Shown here: positions 15,285 through 21,615 of the stretch, one piece after another | Numbering within the stretch: position 1 is the first letter of the stretch | Layout: every line of letters starts with the position of its first letter | DNA from: Nanobdellota archaeon | Lineage (GTDB): Archaea; Nanobdellota; Nanobdellia; Woesearchaeales; JAHIVG01 | Length of the DNA: 36,150 bases | Reading direction: 5' to 3' | Assembly: GCA_018816705.1 (NCBI GenBank) | Contig: JAHIVG010000063.1 | Coordinates: 1 to 36,150 of the forward strand | The notes under the pieces: model-generated | What the model was told of the DNA's origin: nothing | The model's database searches: none | The model's input: the letters and a program-made list of their open reading frames with translations, nothing else | Program-made: the position numbers and the translations under genes

Positions 15285-15851
15285 ATGGCATATCCATCAA
15301 AGGAAGAACGAGTATTAGAGCTCTTTTTTAATGAAGCTACTAAGCACTGGCATTTTCATGATATTGTGAAAACTGCAAAAGTGAGTGATGTTGTGGCAAA
15401 CAAATGGCTCAAGAAATATTGCTCTGATAAGCTCATTATAAGAAAAAAGCCTATAGGAAAAATGCCTTATTACATGGCAAACTGGGACAATGAGCAGTAT
15501 CATATCGAGAAGAGATTATTTGCATTGAATAAATTGCATGAGTCAGGATTGCTTTACGAATTGCTAAGCTTAAAAAAGGCAAGAACAATTGTTATTTTTG
15601 GAAGCTTTGCTCGTTCAGACTGGCACACTAAAAGCGATGTTGATGTTTTTATCTTTGGTGATCCAGAAGGGTTTAGGTTTGGAACTATATGGGAAGGCCT
15701 GGGCGTTCAAGGAAAAAGCAGAGACATATCAGTGCATAGCTATCCAACATTAGAGAAGATCAGAAGCATACATTCAGGTTTGATGAAGAATGTAGTTAAA
15801 GGTTTTTTTGTTAAAGGAAATATCCACGATATAGCGGAGGTGGCAGCATGA
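15285..15851 (+). CDS. Winged-helix/nucleotidyltransferase protein, MNT-type antitoxin
   Basis: A 188-residue protein with an N-terminal winged-helix region (about 5-60, HFHDIVKTAKVSDVVANKWL) and a C-terminal minimal nucleotidyltransferase domain. The catalytic signature is GSFARSDWHTKSDVDVFIFG: Gly106 and Ser107, then Asp118 and Asp120, with a likely third acid in RDISV at Asp147. Such proteins are known as antitoxins of HEPN ribonucleases, some acting by adding nucleotides to the toxin. The next gene overlaps by 4 nt (ATGA) and is the broken HEPN partner. The gene is AT-rich compared with the MEP block, consistent with transfer of a mobile toxin-antitoxin module. Confidence 0.85.
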   Translation: MAYPSKEERVLELFFNEATKHWHFHDIVKTAKVSDVVANKWLKKYCSDKLIIRKKPIGKMPYYMANWDNEQYHIEKRLFALNKLHESGLLYELLSLKKARTIVIFGSFARSDWHTKSDVDVFIFGDPEGFRFGTIWEGLGVQGKSRDISVHSYPTLEKIRSIHSGLMKNVVKGFFVKGNIHDIAEVAA

Positions 15852-15976
15852 AAATAGAAGATCTTAAAATAGCATATGACAAATGCGTTGATACAGGCTC
15901 AATAAAAAAGGCAAACGAGGTCGATTCGGAAAAAGCAAAAACACTTCTTGAAAATGCAGAGCTCGACATAGATTAA
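15848..15976 (+). pseudogene. Broken HEPN gene, 5' part
   Basis: This 42-codon frame overlaps the antitoxin gene by 4 nt, the usual arrangement of MNT/HEPN pairs. It begins MKIEDLKIAYDKCVDTG and includes VDSEKAKTLLENAELDID, which resembles the first helix of HEPN proteins. It then stops, where a complete HEPN of about 160 residues would continue. The matching C-terminal part is found after the palindromic element at 16146. Confidence 0.6.
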
Positions 15977-16007
15977 TTAAAAAGACGCAACAGCCCTTTT
16001 TGAAACA

Positions 16008-16158
16008 ACAGAATTCCACTCATCTATGATGGGTGGTCAAAGTGGGATTCTGTGTGCTCAAGAATCACCGGTCGTGGAATTCTGAGTGTCAAGAACCACA
16101 TCAATTGTGAAGCTGCAGGTACTTCATGCCACCGGTCTGTGACCGGTGGTTCTTGACA
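16008..16158. repeat. Palindrome-rich element inside the HEPN gene
   Basis: This 150-bp non-coding stretch is built of nested repeats. CAGAATTCCAC (16009) recurs inverted and perfect as GTGGAATTCTG (16074-16084), and with one change at 16042. TGTCAAGAACCAC (16087-16099) has a perfect 13-bp inverted copy at 16146-16158. CCACCGGTC and GACCGGTGG (16129-16149) form a 9-bp hairpin with a 3-nt loop. CACCGGTC also occurs at 16066. It looks like a REP/MITE-like insertion or a degenerate repeat cluster. No target duplication is obvious. Confidence 0.6.
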
Positions 16159-16469
16159 AGAAAAATAATTTTGGCTTGCTGTGGAGCAATCATTATGAGA
16201 TTATCAGGCAGTTAGTTGCAGGTATATTGCTATTTGAAAAGATAATCTCTGACAATCACAAATGCCTCTATGCTTATATCTGTACAAAGCACAAAGAATG
16301 GGATGTCGACTGGAGGACAATCGAGACCATGAGATTGTTAAGGAATGGAGTCCATTATGAAGGCAGGCCCGTGACTGAAGCCACATGGAAAGAATATAAG
16401 TTGAAATTCGAGGTCTACACACAGACATTCATCGACGAACTCAAGGAAAGGCTGAAGAATATCCGATGA
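16146..16469 (+). pseudogene. Broken HEPN gene, 3' part
   Basis: This frame carries the C-terminal two-thirds of a HEPN ribonuclease-type toxin: NHYEIIRQLVAGILLFEKII, then a basic-acidic stretch, then the signature helix MRLLRNGVHYEGRPV with Arg63, Arg66-Asn67 and His70 (counting from the GTG at 16146), which fits the HEPN R-X4-6-H pattern. The first codons lie inside the inverted repeat and look non-native; homology starts at about 16161. The frame differs from that of the 5' part, and about 20 residues between the parts are missing. No promoter precedes it, so it is probably not expressed as a protein. Confidence 0.6.
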
Positions 16470-16483
16470 TTCTTTACCATCAT

Positions 16484-17680
16484 CTATTTAAACGCCACCA
16501 ACCCCTTCTGCTCGCCCTTCGTCAATAATATGCTCCTCTGGAGTATCTCTGTTATGTCCTGTCCGAACTTCTTGCTGGCGAATGATTTTGCATACCTGAT
16601 CGCAAGCTCCTTGCCCGAGAACTGTATCGGCTTCGCCTTCATGGCCTTCCGGACAGCCTCTCGAACAACCCACACGCCAAGGGGATTGGTATATTCCTCT
16701 GTGATGAAGCGCAATGCCAGCACCCGACCTTGCCTCTTCATCGATTTCAGCTTCTCCATGATGCCCAAGCGGGCAGCGTAATACCCACCGGCAGTGCTCT
16801 CAGCATAGTCCTTCCTGCCGTTCATGTCCTCATGGTCTGTCATATAATGCAGTTTCGGGCTTTTATTCCACTTCGTCCGGGGGGTGTACATCTCGAAGAG
16901 CTCATAGCTCCACAGGCCAGGGAAGAACAGAACCAGATAATAATTCCCCAGATAGCTCCCATAGAAAGCAAGGTTGTCCACTTCAGGAAGATCCAGCAAC
17001 TCCTTATGGATATGCTTGCCGAGCATGTCATCGGTGGCCGTGATAGACCACTTCGTCGGAACCATCCGCTTGCTCTTGTCCAGGCCAAGCGCGCCCACGC
17101 TCAGCACCTTGGTGAGGTAATGCTCGTCAAACCCGGAATCATACAGGTAGGTGATCCCTTCAACAGCCTTCAGCTCATCATTGGACACCTTATCCACCTT
17201 GTGGGGTATCTTGGGAGTGGAGCTCAGCTCGACCTTCTTCAGCTCGGCATACGGGCCGAGGGGCATGGCGATGTTGTCGAAGGCAGCCAGGAACTCTGGC
17301 TTCTTCTTCAGCGTGACGTCGATGTCCACCGGTATTGACGAAAGCCCTACTTCCTGGCTTATCTCCAGCATCCTGTCTCGGCTCTTCACGCTGGCCTTGG
17401 TCCTGGAATTGATGAGCGAGGACCTGAACTCAACTATCTTGGGTATCTGATAGTCCTGGGCAGACCAGTGCAGGGGCGCATCGTATTCCCAGACATTATC
17501 AACCATCACAGGCGGGGCAAGAAGCCCGACATTCACATACGGATAGCCCGAGTGTCCGATGAACGGCGTCGGAGAAGAGCTCTGGAACCTCTCCCCTGGA
17601 AGGAGCTTCTTGACCTTCATCACAGCCTTGGTCTTGGTCAAAATAGGATGCGAGTCCCGCGACAGCCTAGAAATGTTCAT
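16484..17680 (-). CDS. nreA: NreA-type archaeal DNA repair protein
   Basis: A 398-residue member of the archaeal Nre family (DUF650/DUF651), linked to DNA damage response and interaction with the PCNA clamp. The signature SSSPTPFIGHSGYPYVNVG lies at residues 34-52, and LAPPVMVDNVWEYDAPLHW follows. The final residues QKGLVAFK (391-398) fit a PCNA-interacting peptide pattern (Q-x-x-L-x-x-F). The N-terminal zinc finger (CxxC..C) of many NreA proteins is missing: the matching segment reads RLSRDSHPIL with no cysteine. A TATA-like box supports the start. This family is essentially archaeal and is a main argument for placing the window in Archaea. Confidence 0.85.
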   Translation of the reverse strand: MNISRLSRDSHPILTKTKAVMKVKKLLPGERFQSSSPTPFIGHSGYPYVNVGLLAPPVMVDNVWEYDAPLHWSAQDYQIPKIVEFRSSLINSRTKASVKSRDRMLEISQEVGLSSIPVDIDVTLKKKPEFLAAFDNIAMPLGPYAELKKVELSSTPKIPHKVDKVSNDELKAVEGITYLYDSGFDEHYLTKVLSVGALGLDKSKRMVPTKWSITATDDMLGKHIHKELLDLPEVDNLAFYGSYLGNYYLVLFFPGLWSYELFEMYTPRTKWNKSPKLHYMTDHEDMNGRKDYAESTAGGYYAARLGIMEKLKSMKRQGRVLALRFITEEYTNPLGVWVVREAVRKAMKAKPIQFSGKELAIRYAKSFASKKFGQDITEILQRSILLTKGEQKGLVAFK

Positions 17681-17702
17681 TATGGAAAGGATAATCCTTG
17701 AT

Positions 17703-17712
17703 AATAAATAAT
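17703..17712 (-). promoter_or_regulatory. TATA-like box of nreA
   Basis: The minus strand reads ATTATTTATT, centred 27 nt before the ATG at 17680. Confidence 0.5.
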
Positions 17713-17736
17713 TTGTCTTTTAGTCCAAAATGGAAA

Positions 17737-17746
17737 TTTTTAATAA
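17737..17746 (+). promoter_or_regulatory. TATA-like box of the gene at 17770
   Basis: TTTTTAATAA is centred 28 nt before the ATG at 17770. It rules out the in-frame start at 17698, which would add 24 hydrophobic residues. Confidence 0.5.
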
Positions 17747-17769
17747 TCATTGTCGTTTCCCACTTTAAA

Positions 17770-18525
17770 ATGGTTAATGAACCGAGTATTGTTAGGGATG
17801 AGGATAACAAATATGTTATAGTGGGCTCGGGCAATCATGGCAAGGAAATCCCGCAAGAATCTGTGCTTGAGTTGATAAGTTCTTTAGAAGGGACAGTTGC
17901 ATTGAAGATGGAGGGAGATGATGAAGTCCTGAGTCTGTGCCACCCAATGTCGGCTGCAGTACTCACCAAAGCAATTGTGGGCAATATGCCTTTCTCCTAT
18001 CTTCCAGAATCCGATGAAGTGGATATCGGCCAAAAATTATTACTTTACCTCGTCCCTGAAAGGCTTGCAGAGGCTATGACTCCCTTTGTGATGTACGATC
18101 GGCTTGGATGGGACAATGAGAGGTTCCTATTACAAGGAGTCCCTTTGATAATTGCTGAATACAAGGAAAAGAGATTCCGATTCATTGACGAAGCAGTTGC
18201 CATTAAGAATTTCTGGAAAATTATGGCGCACTGGACAGAACATGATTTAGATTTGGAATTGTTATTTGATTTGGGGGGTGAATTTGAGAAGTATATGGGT
18301 GAAGTAAGGCATTACGAATTCTGGACACAGGATTTATTGGAGTTCAAGCACAAGCAGGAAGGAATGATTGCGGTCTGTTGCGGTAATTTTCACACGCCCT
18401 TTGTCCAGACAGTTCTTGAAGGGAATCAACCCAAGAAACCTGACAATTGGCAGAATCATGTTGATAAATACAACAGTGATTTGAGAGAAGCATATAAGGT
18501 CATGGCGGAAATCATTGGAGTATAG
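17770..18525 (+). CDS. Unknown protein with weak TraB/TIKI-like features
   Basis: A 251-residue protein starting MVNEPSIVRDEDNKYVIVGS. Near the start is VIVGSGNHGKEIPQESVLEL, and near the end IAVCCGNFHTPFVQTVLEG. A Gly-x-x-His element at both ends is the outline of the TraB/TIKI/EreA hydrolase-like fold, where an early histidine turn and a late GxxH strand build the site. The match is by pattern only. The gene is AT-rich and stands alone on the plus strand after nreA. It may equally be an unrelated unknown. Confidence 0.5.
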   Translation: MVNEPSIVRDEDNKYVIVGSGNHGKEIPQESVLELISSLEGTVALKMEGDDEVLSLCHPMSAAVLTKAIVGNMPFSYLPESDEVDIGQKLLLYLVPERLAEAMTPFVMYDRLGWDNERFLLQGVPLIIAEYKEKRFRFIDEAVAIKNFWKIMAHWTEHDLDLELLFDLGGEFEKYMGEVRHYEFWTQDLLEFKHKQEGMIAVCCGNFHTPFVQTVLEGNQPKKPDNWQNHVDKYNSDLREAYKVMAEIIGV

Positions 18526-18545
18526 TGTGATAATATTTCGTTTGG

Positions 18546-18562
18546 TCCGGAAAATTTCCGGA
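18546..18562. promoter_or_regulatory. Palindrome upstream of a TATA box, possible operator
   Basis: TCCGGAAA and TTTCCGGA form a perfect 8-bp inverted repeat around one base. It ends 15 nt before the TATA box at 18578 and could bind a dimeric regulator of the gene at 18608. Confidence 0.35.
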
Positions 18563-18577
18563 ATTTCGACGGTAAAC

Positions 18578-18586
18578 TTTATAAAT
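18578..18586 (+). promoter_or_regulatory. TATA box of the gene at 18608
   Basis: TTTATAAAT is centred 26 nt before the ATG at 18608 and excludes earlier in-frame starts. Confidence 0.6.
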
Positions 18587-18607
18587 AATCAAAATAAGAA
18601 TTTTTGT

Positions 18608-19135
18608 ATGCAATATTTGCTCGCGCTGTGGTTGTTGTTTGGTATCGCTATATTATTGTACATAATATCATATTTATTCAACAAGAAAAAAATCAGATCA
18701 TTCATAAATGATAAGGGAGATTTTTTCGTCATTGTCATCGCAATCCCTCTATTGATAATGGCTATCTTAACCAATGATCCTGTGACAGTTGCTGGGATGC
18801 AGATCCCTATGGAATTTGAATGGTTTGGATCCATCATATTCGCAGTATTCGTCCTTTGGCTTTATTATCTCGCTCCATTAAAAAGCAAGGTATACAGATT
18901 AGATAGGGAAATCGGAGGAATGAAAGGGATCATCAGCGGAACGAAGGGTATAATCGATGGACTAAAAGAGAATGCAAGTATGGTAAATGGTAATATATCA
19001 AGTATAAATGGCCAGATTTCAGATATCAATGGTCAGATTTCGGGTATGAAAGGCCAGATGGCAGGCATCAAGAGTGAAACGAAGGCAATAAGGTCGGACC
19101 TGCATCTGATTAAAGAAAAATTATTTCATTCTTGA
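18608..19135 (+). CDS. Membrane protein with three helices and a C-terminal coiled coil
   Basis: A 175-residue protein starting MQYLLALWLLFGIAILLYI. Three hydrophobic helices lie at about residues 3-22, 38-54 and 74-92. The C-terminal 80 residues are a repeat-like helical tail in which I, M and L recur every three to four residues: GMKGIISGTKGIIDGLK, SSINGQISDINGQISGMKG and MAGIKSETKAIRSDL. This predicts a cytosolic or extracellular coiled coil held at the membrane. No enzyme motif is seen. A palindrome lies just before its TATA box. Confidence 0.65.
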   Translation: MQYLLALWLLFGIAILLYIISYLFNKKKIRSFINDKGDFFVIVIAIPLLIMAILTNDPVTVAGMQIPMEFEWFGSIIFAVFVLWLYYLAPLKSKVYRLDREIGGMKGIISGTKGIIDGLKENASMVNGNISSINGQISDINGQISGMKGQMAGIKSETKAIRSDLHLIKEKLFHS

Positions 19136-19196
19136 TTCCCACCCAAAACCATTATCAAACAAAAGAGTTTACACTTTTATTGCCGATTATCAACAA

Positions 19197-19206
19197 ATTA
19201 TTTAAA
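19197..19206 (+). promoter_or_regulatory. TATA-like box of the kinase-like gene
   Basis: ATTATTTAAA is centred about 31 nt before the ATG at 19233. Confidence 0.45.
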
Positions 19207-19232
19207 CGCATGATCTAATTTCCATGGTATAA

Positions 19233-20360
19233 ATGAACCCCCTCGAAATTAAGATATTGCTCGACAAACAAGAATTGGATGAGGAGATAGGACCGAGATA
19301 TTTCGATAAACATAGGATTTTCAAGGTTAAGAAGTTATCTGAAGCTATGGATATGGCTGTAAGATGCTTTGAAGCATATGAGTTGCCTGAAGACATCAAG
19401 GATGCGCAGGAACTCGCTTTAGAATTGGAGAGATTATCGGAGTTTTACGAGGGAAGGTCAGATTCAGCCCCAGATGATATTGGTATCAGCAGAATCAACC
19501 AAAGAAAACGAGCGATCTCTGGAGTTTTGTTGACTTTAGGAGAGAATAGAACTGAAGTCATCGGGAAGGGTTATGAAGTCACGGCAAAGGCACACCCTGC
19601 TCATTTTCTGGCCAACAAGGTAGTGAAGATGGTATTCAAGACAAAAAATGTCAAACTTGTCTTGGATTATGTTTATTGGATGAAAGAATTTCAAAAAAGA
19701 TTCCAGAGTATCAGCCCAAGATTCAAGCTCCTGGAATATGAAATAAAGGTGCATCCTCATCTCCCCAAACCTGGCGATCCATCACGCAAGGTTTTCAAGG
19801 TATACATGATCCAAGAACGCGTAGACGAGAGATTTCTCTTGGATAACCTTTTGAAGACGATCGATGATGACCAATGCCTGAAGATATACCAAGGCCTCAT
19901 GGAATTTTATTTCTTGTTGATCAAATACAACCTGTCCAGTGAGATAAGGGTATCTACGGATGTAAGGATATCAAATTATGTGTATTACCAAGAGATGTAC
20001 TATTATCTCGATTTCCATACTCCATTGATATTGAAGAAAGGGGCAAGATTCGAGCCTGTAATGAGTTTCTGGTGGGCATGTCAAAAAGGGAGGCTTTTTT
20101 CCCTGATATACCCGATAAGTTTACGCACTTATGTGGATGAAAATTTCCTTCCCAAGGAGATCATGAGAAGGCTAATCAACTGGACATATTTCAGCTATCC
20201 GAACAGGTCAAAAAGATTCAGGTCAGAGATCCTGACGTTCGCTAAAGGGCTTATCCAGGCATCTGATCTCCCTCAGACAATCAAAAAGAAGATGCTGAAA
20301 GGCTTGAAGATCCGAAGGACAACATTTTATTCGTATAAGGGGACATGGCCTAATGGTTGA
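19233..20360 (+). CDS. Kinase-like protein
   Basis: A 375-residue protein. A segment like a kinase hinge (VFKVYMIQERVDE) is followed by a catalytic-loop-like DVRISN (Asp243-x4-Asn248) and then YYYLDFHTPLIL with Asp260 at the place of the DFG aspartate. That order and spacing is the protein-kinase/APH pattern with the usual HxD histidine replaced by Ser. The N-lobe is uncertain; KVVKMVFK near 129-136 could hold the ATP lysine. I therefore read it as a divergent small-molecule or protein kinase, or a pseudokinase. It overlaps the methyltransferase gene by 8 nt, so the two probably work together. It is AT-rich compared with ileS. Confidence 0.6.
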   Translation: MNPLEIKILLDKQELDEEIGPRYFDKHRIFKVKKLSEAMDMAVRCFEAYELPEDIKDAQELALELERLSEFYEGRSDSAPDDIGISRINQRKRAISGVLLTLGENRTEVIGKGYEVTAKAHPAHFLANKVVKMVFKTKNVKLVLDYVYWMKEFQKRFQSISPRFKLLEYEIKVHPHLPKPGDPSRKVFKVYMIQERVDERFLLDNLLKTIDDDQCLKIYQGLMEFYFLLIKYNLSSEIRVSTDVRISNYVYYQEMYYYLDFHTPLILKKGARFEPVMSFWWACQKGRLFSLIYPISLRTYVDENFLPKEIMRRLINWTYFSYPNRSKRFRSEILTFAKGLIQASDLPQTIKKKMLKGLKIRRTTFYSYKGTWPNG

Positions 20361-21489
20361 AAGAGCAAAATGCGAGGCAATCACTGGATTACCGATTTAT
20401 GAATACTTCCTGCAGCATGAGGACGTAAGAAAATTCACTGATAATCTTAGGATGTTCAGCGAACAGCTTGGTCTGACAAGACCTGAATGGCTTGAGTTGA
20501 AGTCATATTTTTTCAGTCGAGGAGCGATACATAAGCGCTTCCCGAAATTGTTGGAAGAAGCAGACAAATCGATAAGTAAGGGCGAGATATCAAGGATATA
20601 TGAAAGCATGGAATCCTTGCTGGATAATCTTCAAAAAATTGCGCTGGACATATTTTTCAGGCCTGATAATTTCAAACAAGCAGCGGAGGAGATAGAAAAA
20701 AGGATGAAATTCCTTAGAAAGACAAGGTATCCGTCTAAGAGGTTGATGGCCCTCGAAAATAAATACGGGAAATCAAGCGATTATTTCAATGAGACTTTTA
20801 GTAAAAGGAAGGATAGGCCTTTCTCAACAGGGCATATGAAAGGAAAGCTCGGATGGAAACTGACTTCATTGTGGTATGATCGGATGGATTCAGGCATATT
20901 ATCAAATATTGATACTATTCTGATCGGCAATTTGGGCTCTCAGATGATTAATGCGAACGTGGTTGATTGTGGTTGCGGAACAGGGCATATGAGCTCATTA
21001 TTCATCCATCACCGTGCAAAAATGGTTTTTGCTGTCGATATGCTAGAAAATATGCTTTCTCAAGTGCCGAACGATCCAAGGATCATTAAGATATTGGCAG
21101 ACCTGCGAGAAGGTATCCCTGAAAAGATATTGAAGATGAGAGGACAGCTTAACATTGTCTTATTCAAGAGATCAATGTATTTTGAACCAGATGTGTCTGA
21201 GAGGATCCTGGCCGCATTTTATGGTCTACTAGCCGATAATGGCCGGATAATCATTATCCATCCTGAGAAGAGTTTCTTCAGATATGTAAGGGGATCTGAT
21301 AAGCCGGCTAAAAGGATCATTGGACGATTAGGGATACGATTTCTTAAGACCATCAGGGCATATGAGTATCGTACTTATACAAATAAGGAGTTGATGGAAT
21401 TGTGCAGGAGGGCAGCACCTGAAGGCCGCATAGAGGTGATTCCAACACTCCAGGAATCCTTTAATGTCATCTGCTTGACAAGACCTTAA
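20353..21489 (+). CDS. SAM-dependent methyltransferase, class I
   Basis: A 378-residue protein whose first 165 residues are helical and unrecognised. The rest is a Rossmann-type methyltransferase: motif I VVDCGCGTGHMSSLF (Asp205 and CGCGTG at 206-211), the acidic residue Asp229 ending strand 2 in FAVDM, and GLLADNGRIIIIHPEKSFF for strand 5. The product and substrate are unknown. Translation starts inside the end of the kinase-like gene (8-nt overlap). The helical N-terminal domain is an unusual extension and may hold the substrate or bind the kinase partner. Confidence 0.8.
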   Translation: MVERAKCEAITGLPIYEYFLQHEDVRKFTDNLRMFSEQLGLTRPEWLELKSYFFSRGAIHKRFPKLLEEADKSISKGEISRIYESMESLLDNLQKIALDIFFRPDNFKQAAEEIEKRMKFLRKTRYPSKRLMALENKYGKSSDYFNETFSKRKDRPFSTGHMKGKLGWKLTSLWYDRMDSGILSNIDTILIGNLGSQMINANVVDCGCGTGHMSSLFIHHRAKMVFAVDMLENMLSQVPNDPRIIKILADLREGIPEKILKMRGQLNIVLFKRSMYFEPDVSERILAAFYGLLADNGRIIIIHPEKSFFRYVRGSDKPAKRIIGRLGIRFLKTIRAYEYRTYTNKELMELCRRAAPEGRIEVIPTLQESFNVICLTRP

Positions 21490-21490
21490 G

Positions 21491-21519
21491 AGTGACCGGT
21501 ATAGAAAGTGACCGATATA
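21491..21519. repeat. Two near-identical 13-bp direct repeats
   Basis: AGTGACCGGTATA at 21491 is followed by AGTGACCGATATA at 21507, with one mismatch and a 3-nt gap. They sit right after the methyltransferase stop codon, upstream of ileS. Their role is unknown. Confidence 0.4.
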
Positions 21520-21531
21520 TATTGACATAAG

Positions 21532-21565
21532 TTTTTGTGACTTAACATGGATGAGGTTACAAAAA
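21532..21565. repeat. Inverted repeat before ileS
   Basis: TTTTTGTGAC pairs with GTTACAAAAA over a 14-nt loop, with 9 of 10 positions exact and the tenth a G-U pair in RNA. It could end the upstream transcript or sit in the ileS promoter region; it lies about 20 nt before the TATA-like box. Confidence 0.35.
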
Positions 21566-21584
21566 AGCCTTACCCTCCAAAACC

Positions 21585-21592
21585 TTTAAAAA
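21585..21592 (+). promoter_or_regulatory. TATA-like box of ileS
   Basis: TTTAAAAA is centred about 28 nt before the ATG at 21616, which favours that start over the GTG at 21610. Confidence 0.5.
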
Positions 21593-21615
21593 CCAATCCC
21601 TTCTAGCCAGTGCTT

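Noticed and set aside
16008-16158. A self-contained transposon between the HEPN parts
   Set aside because: The element is too short to encode a transposase and lacks clear terminal duplications; at most it is a non-autonomous element.
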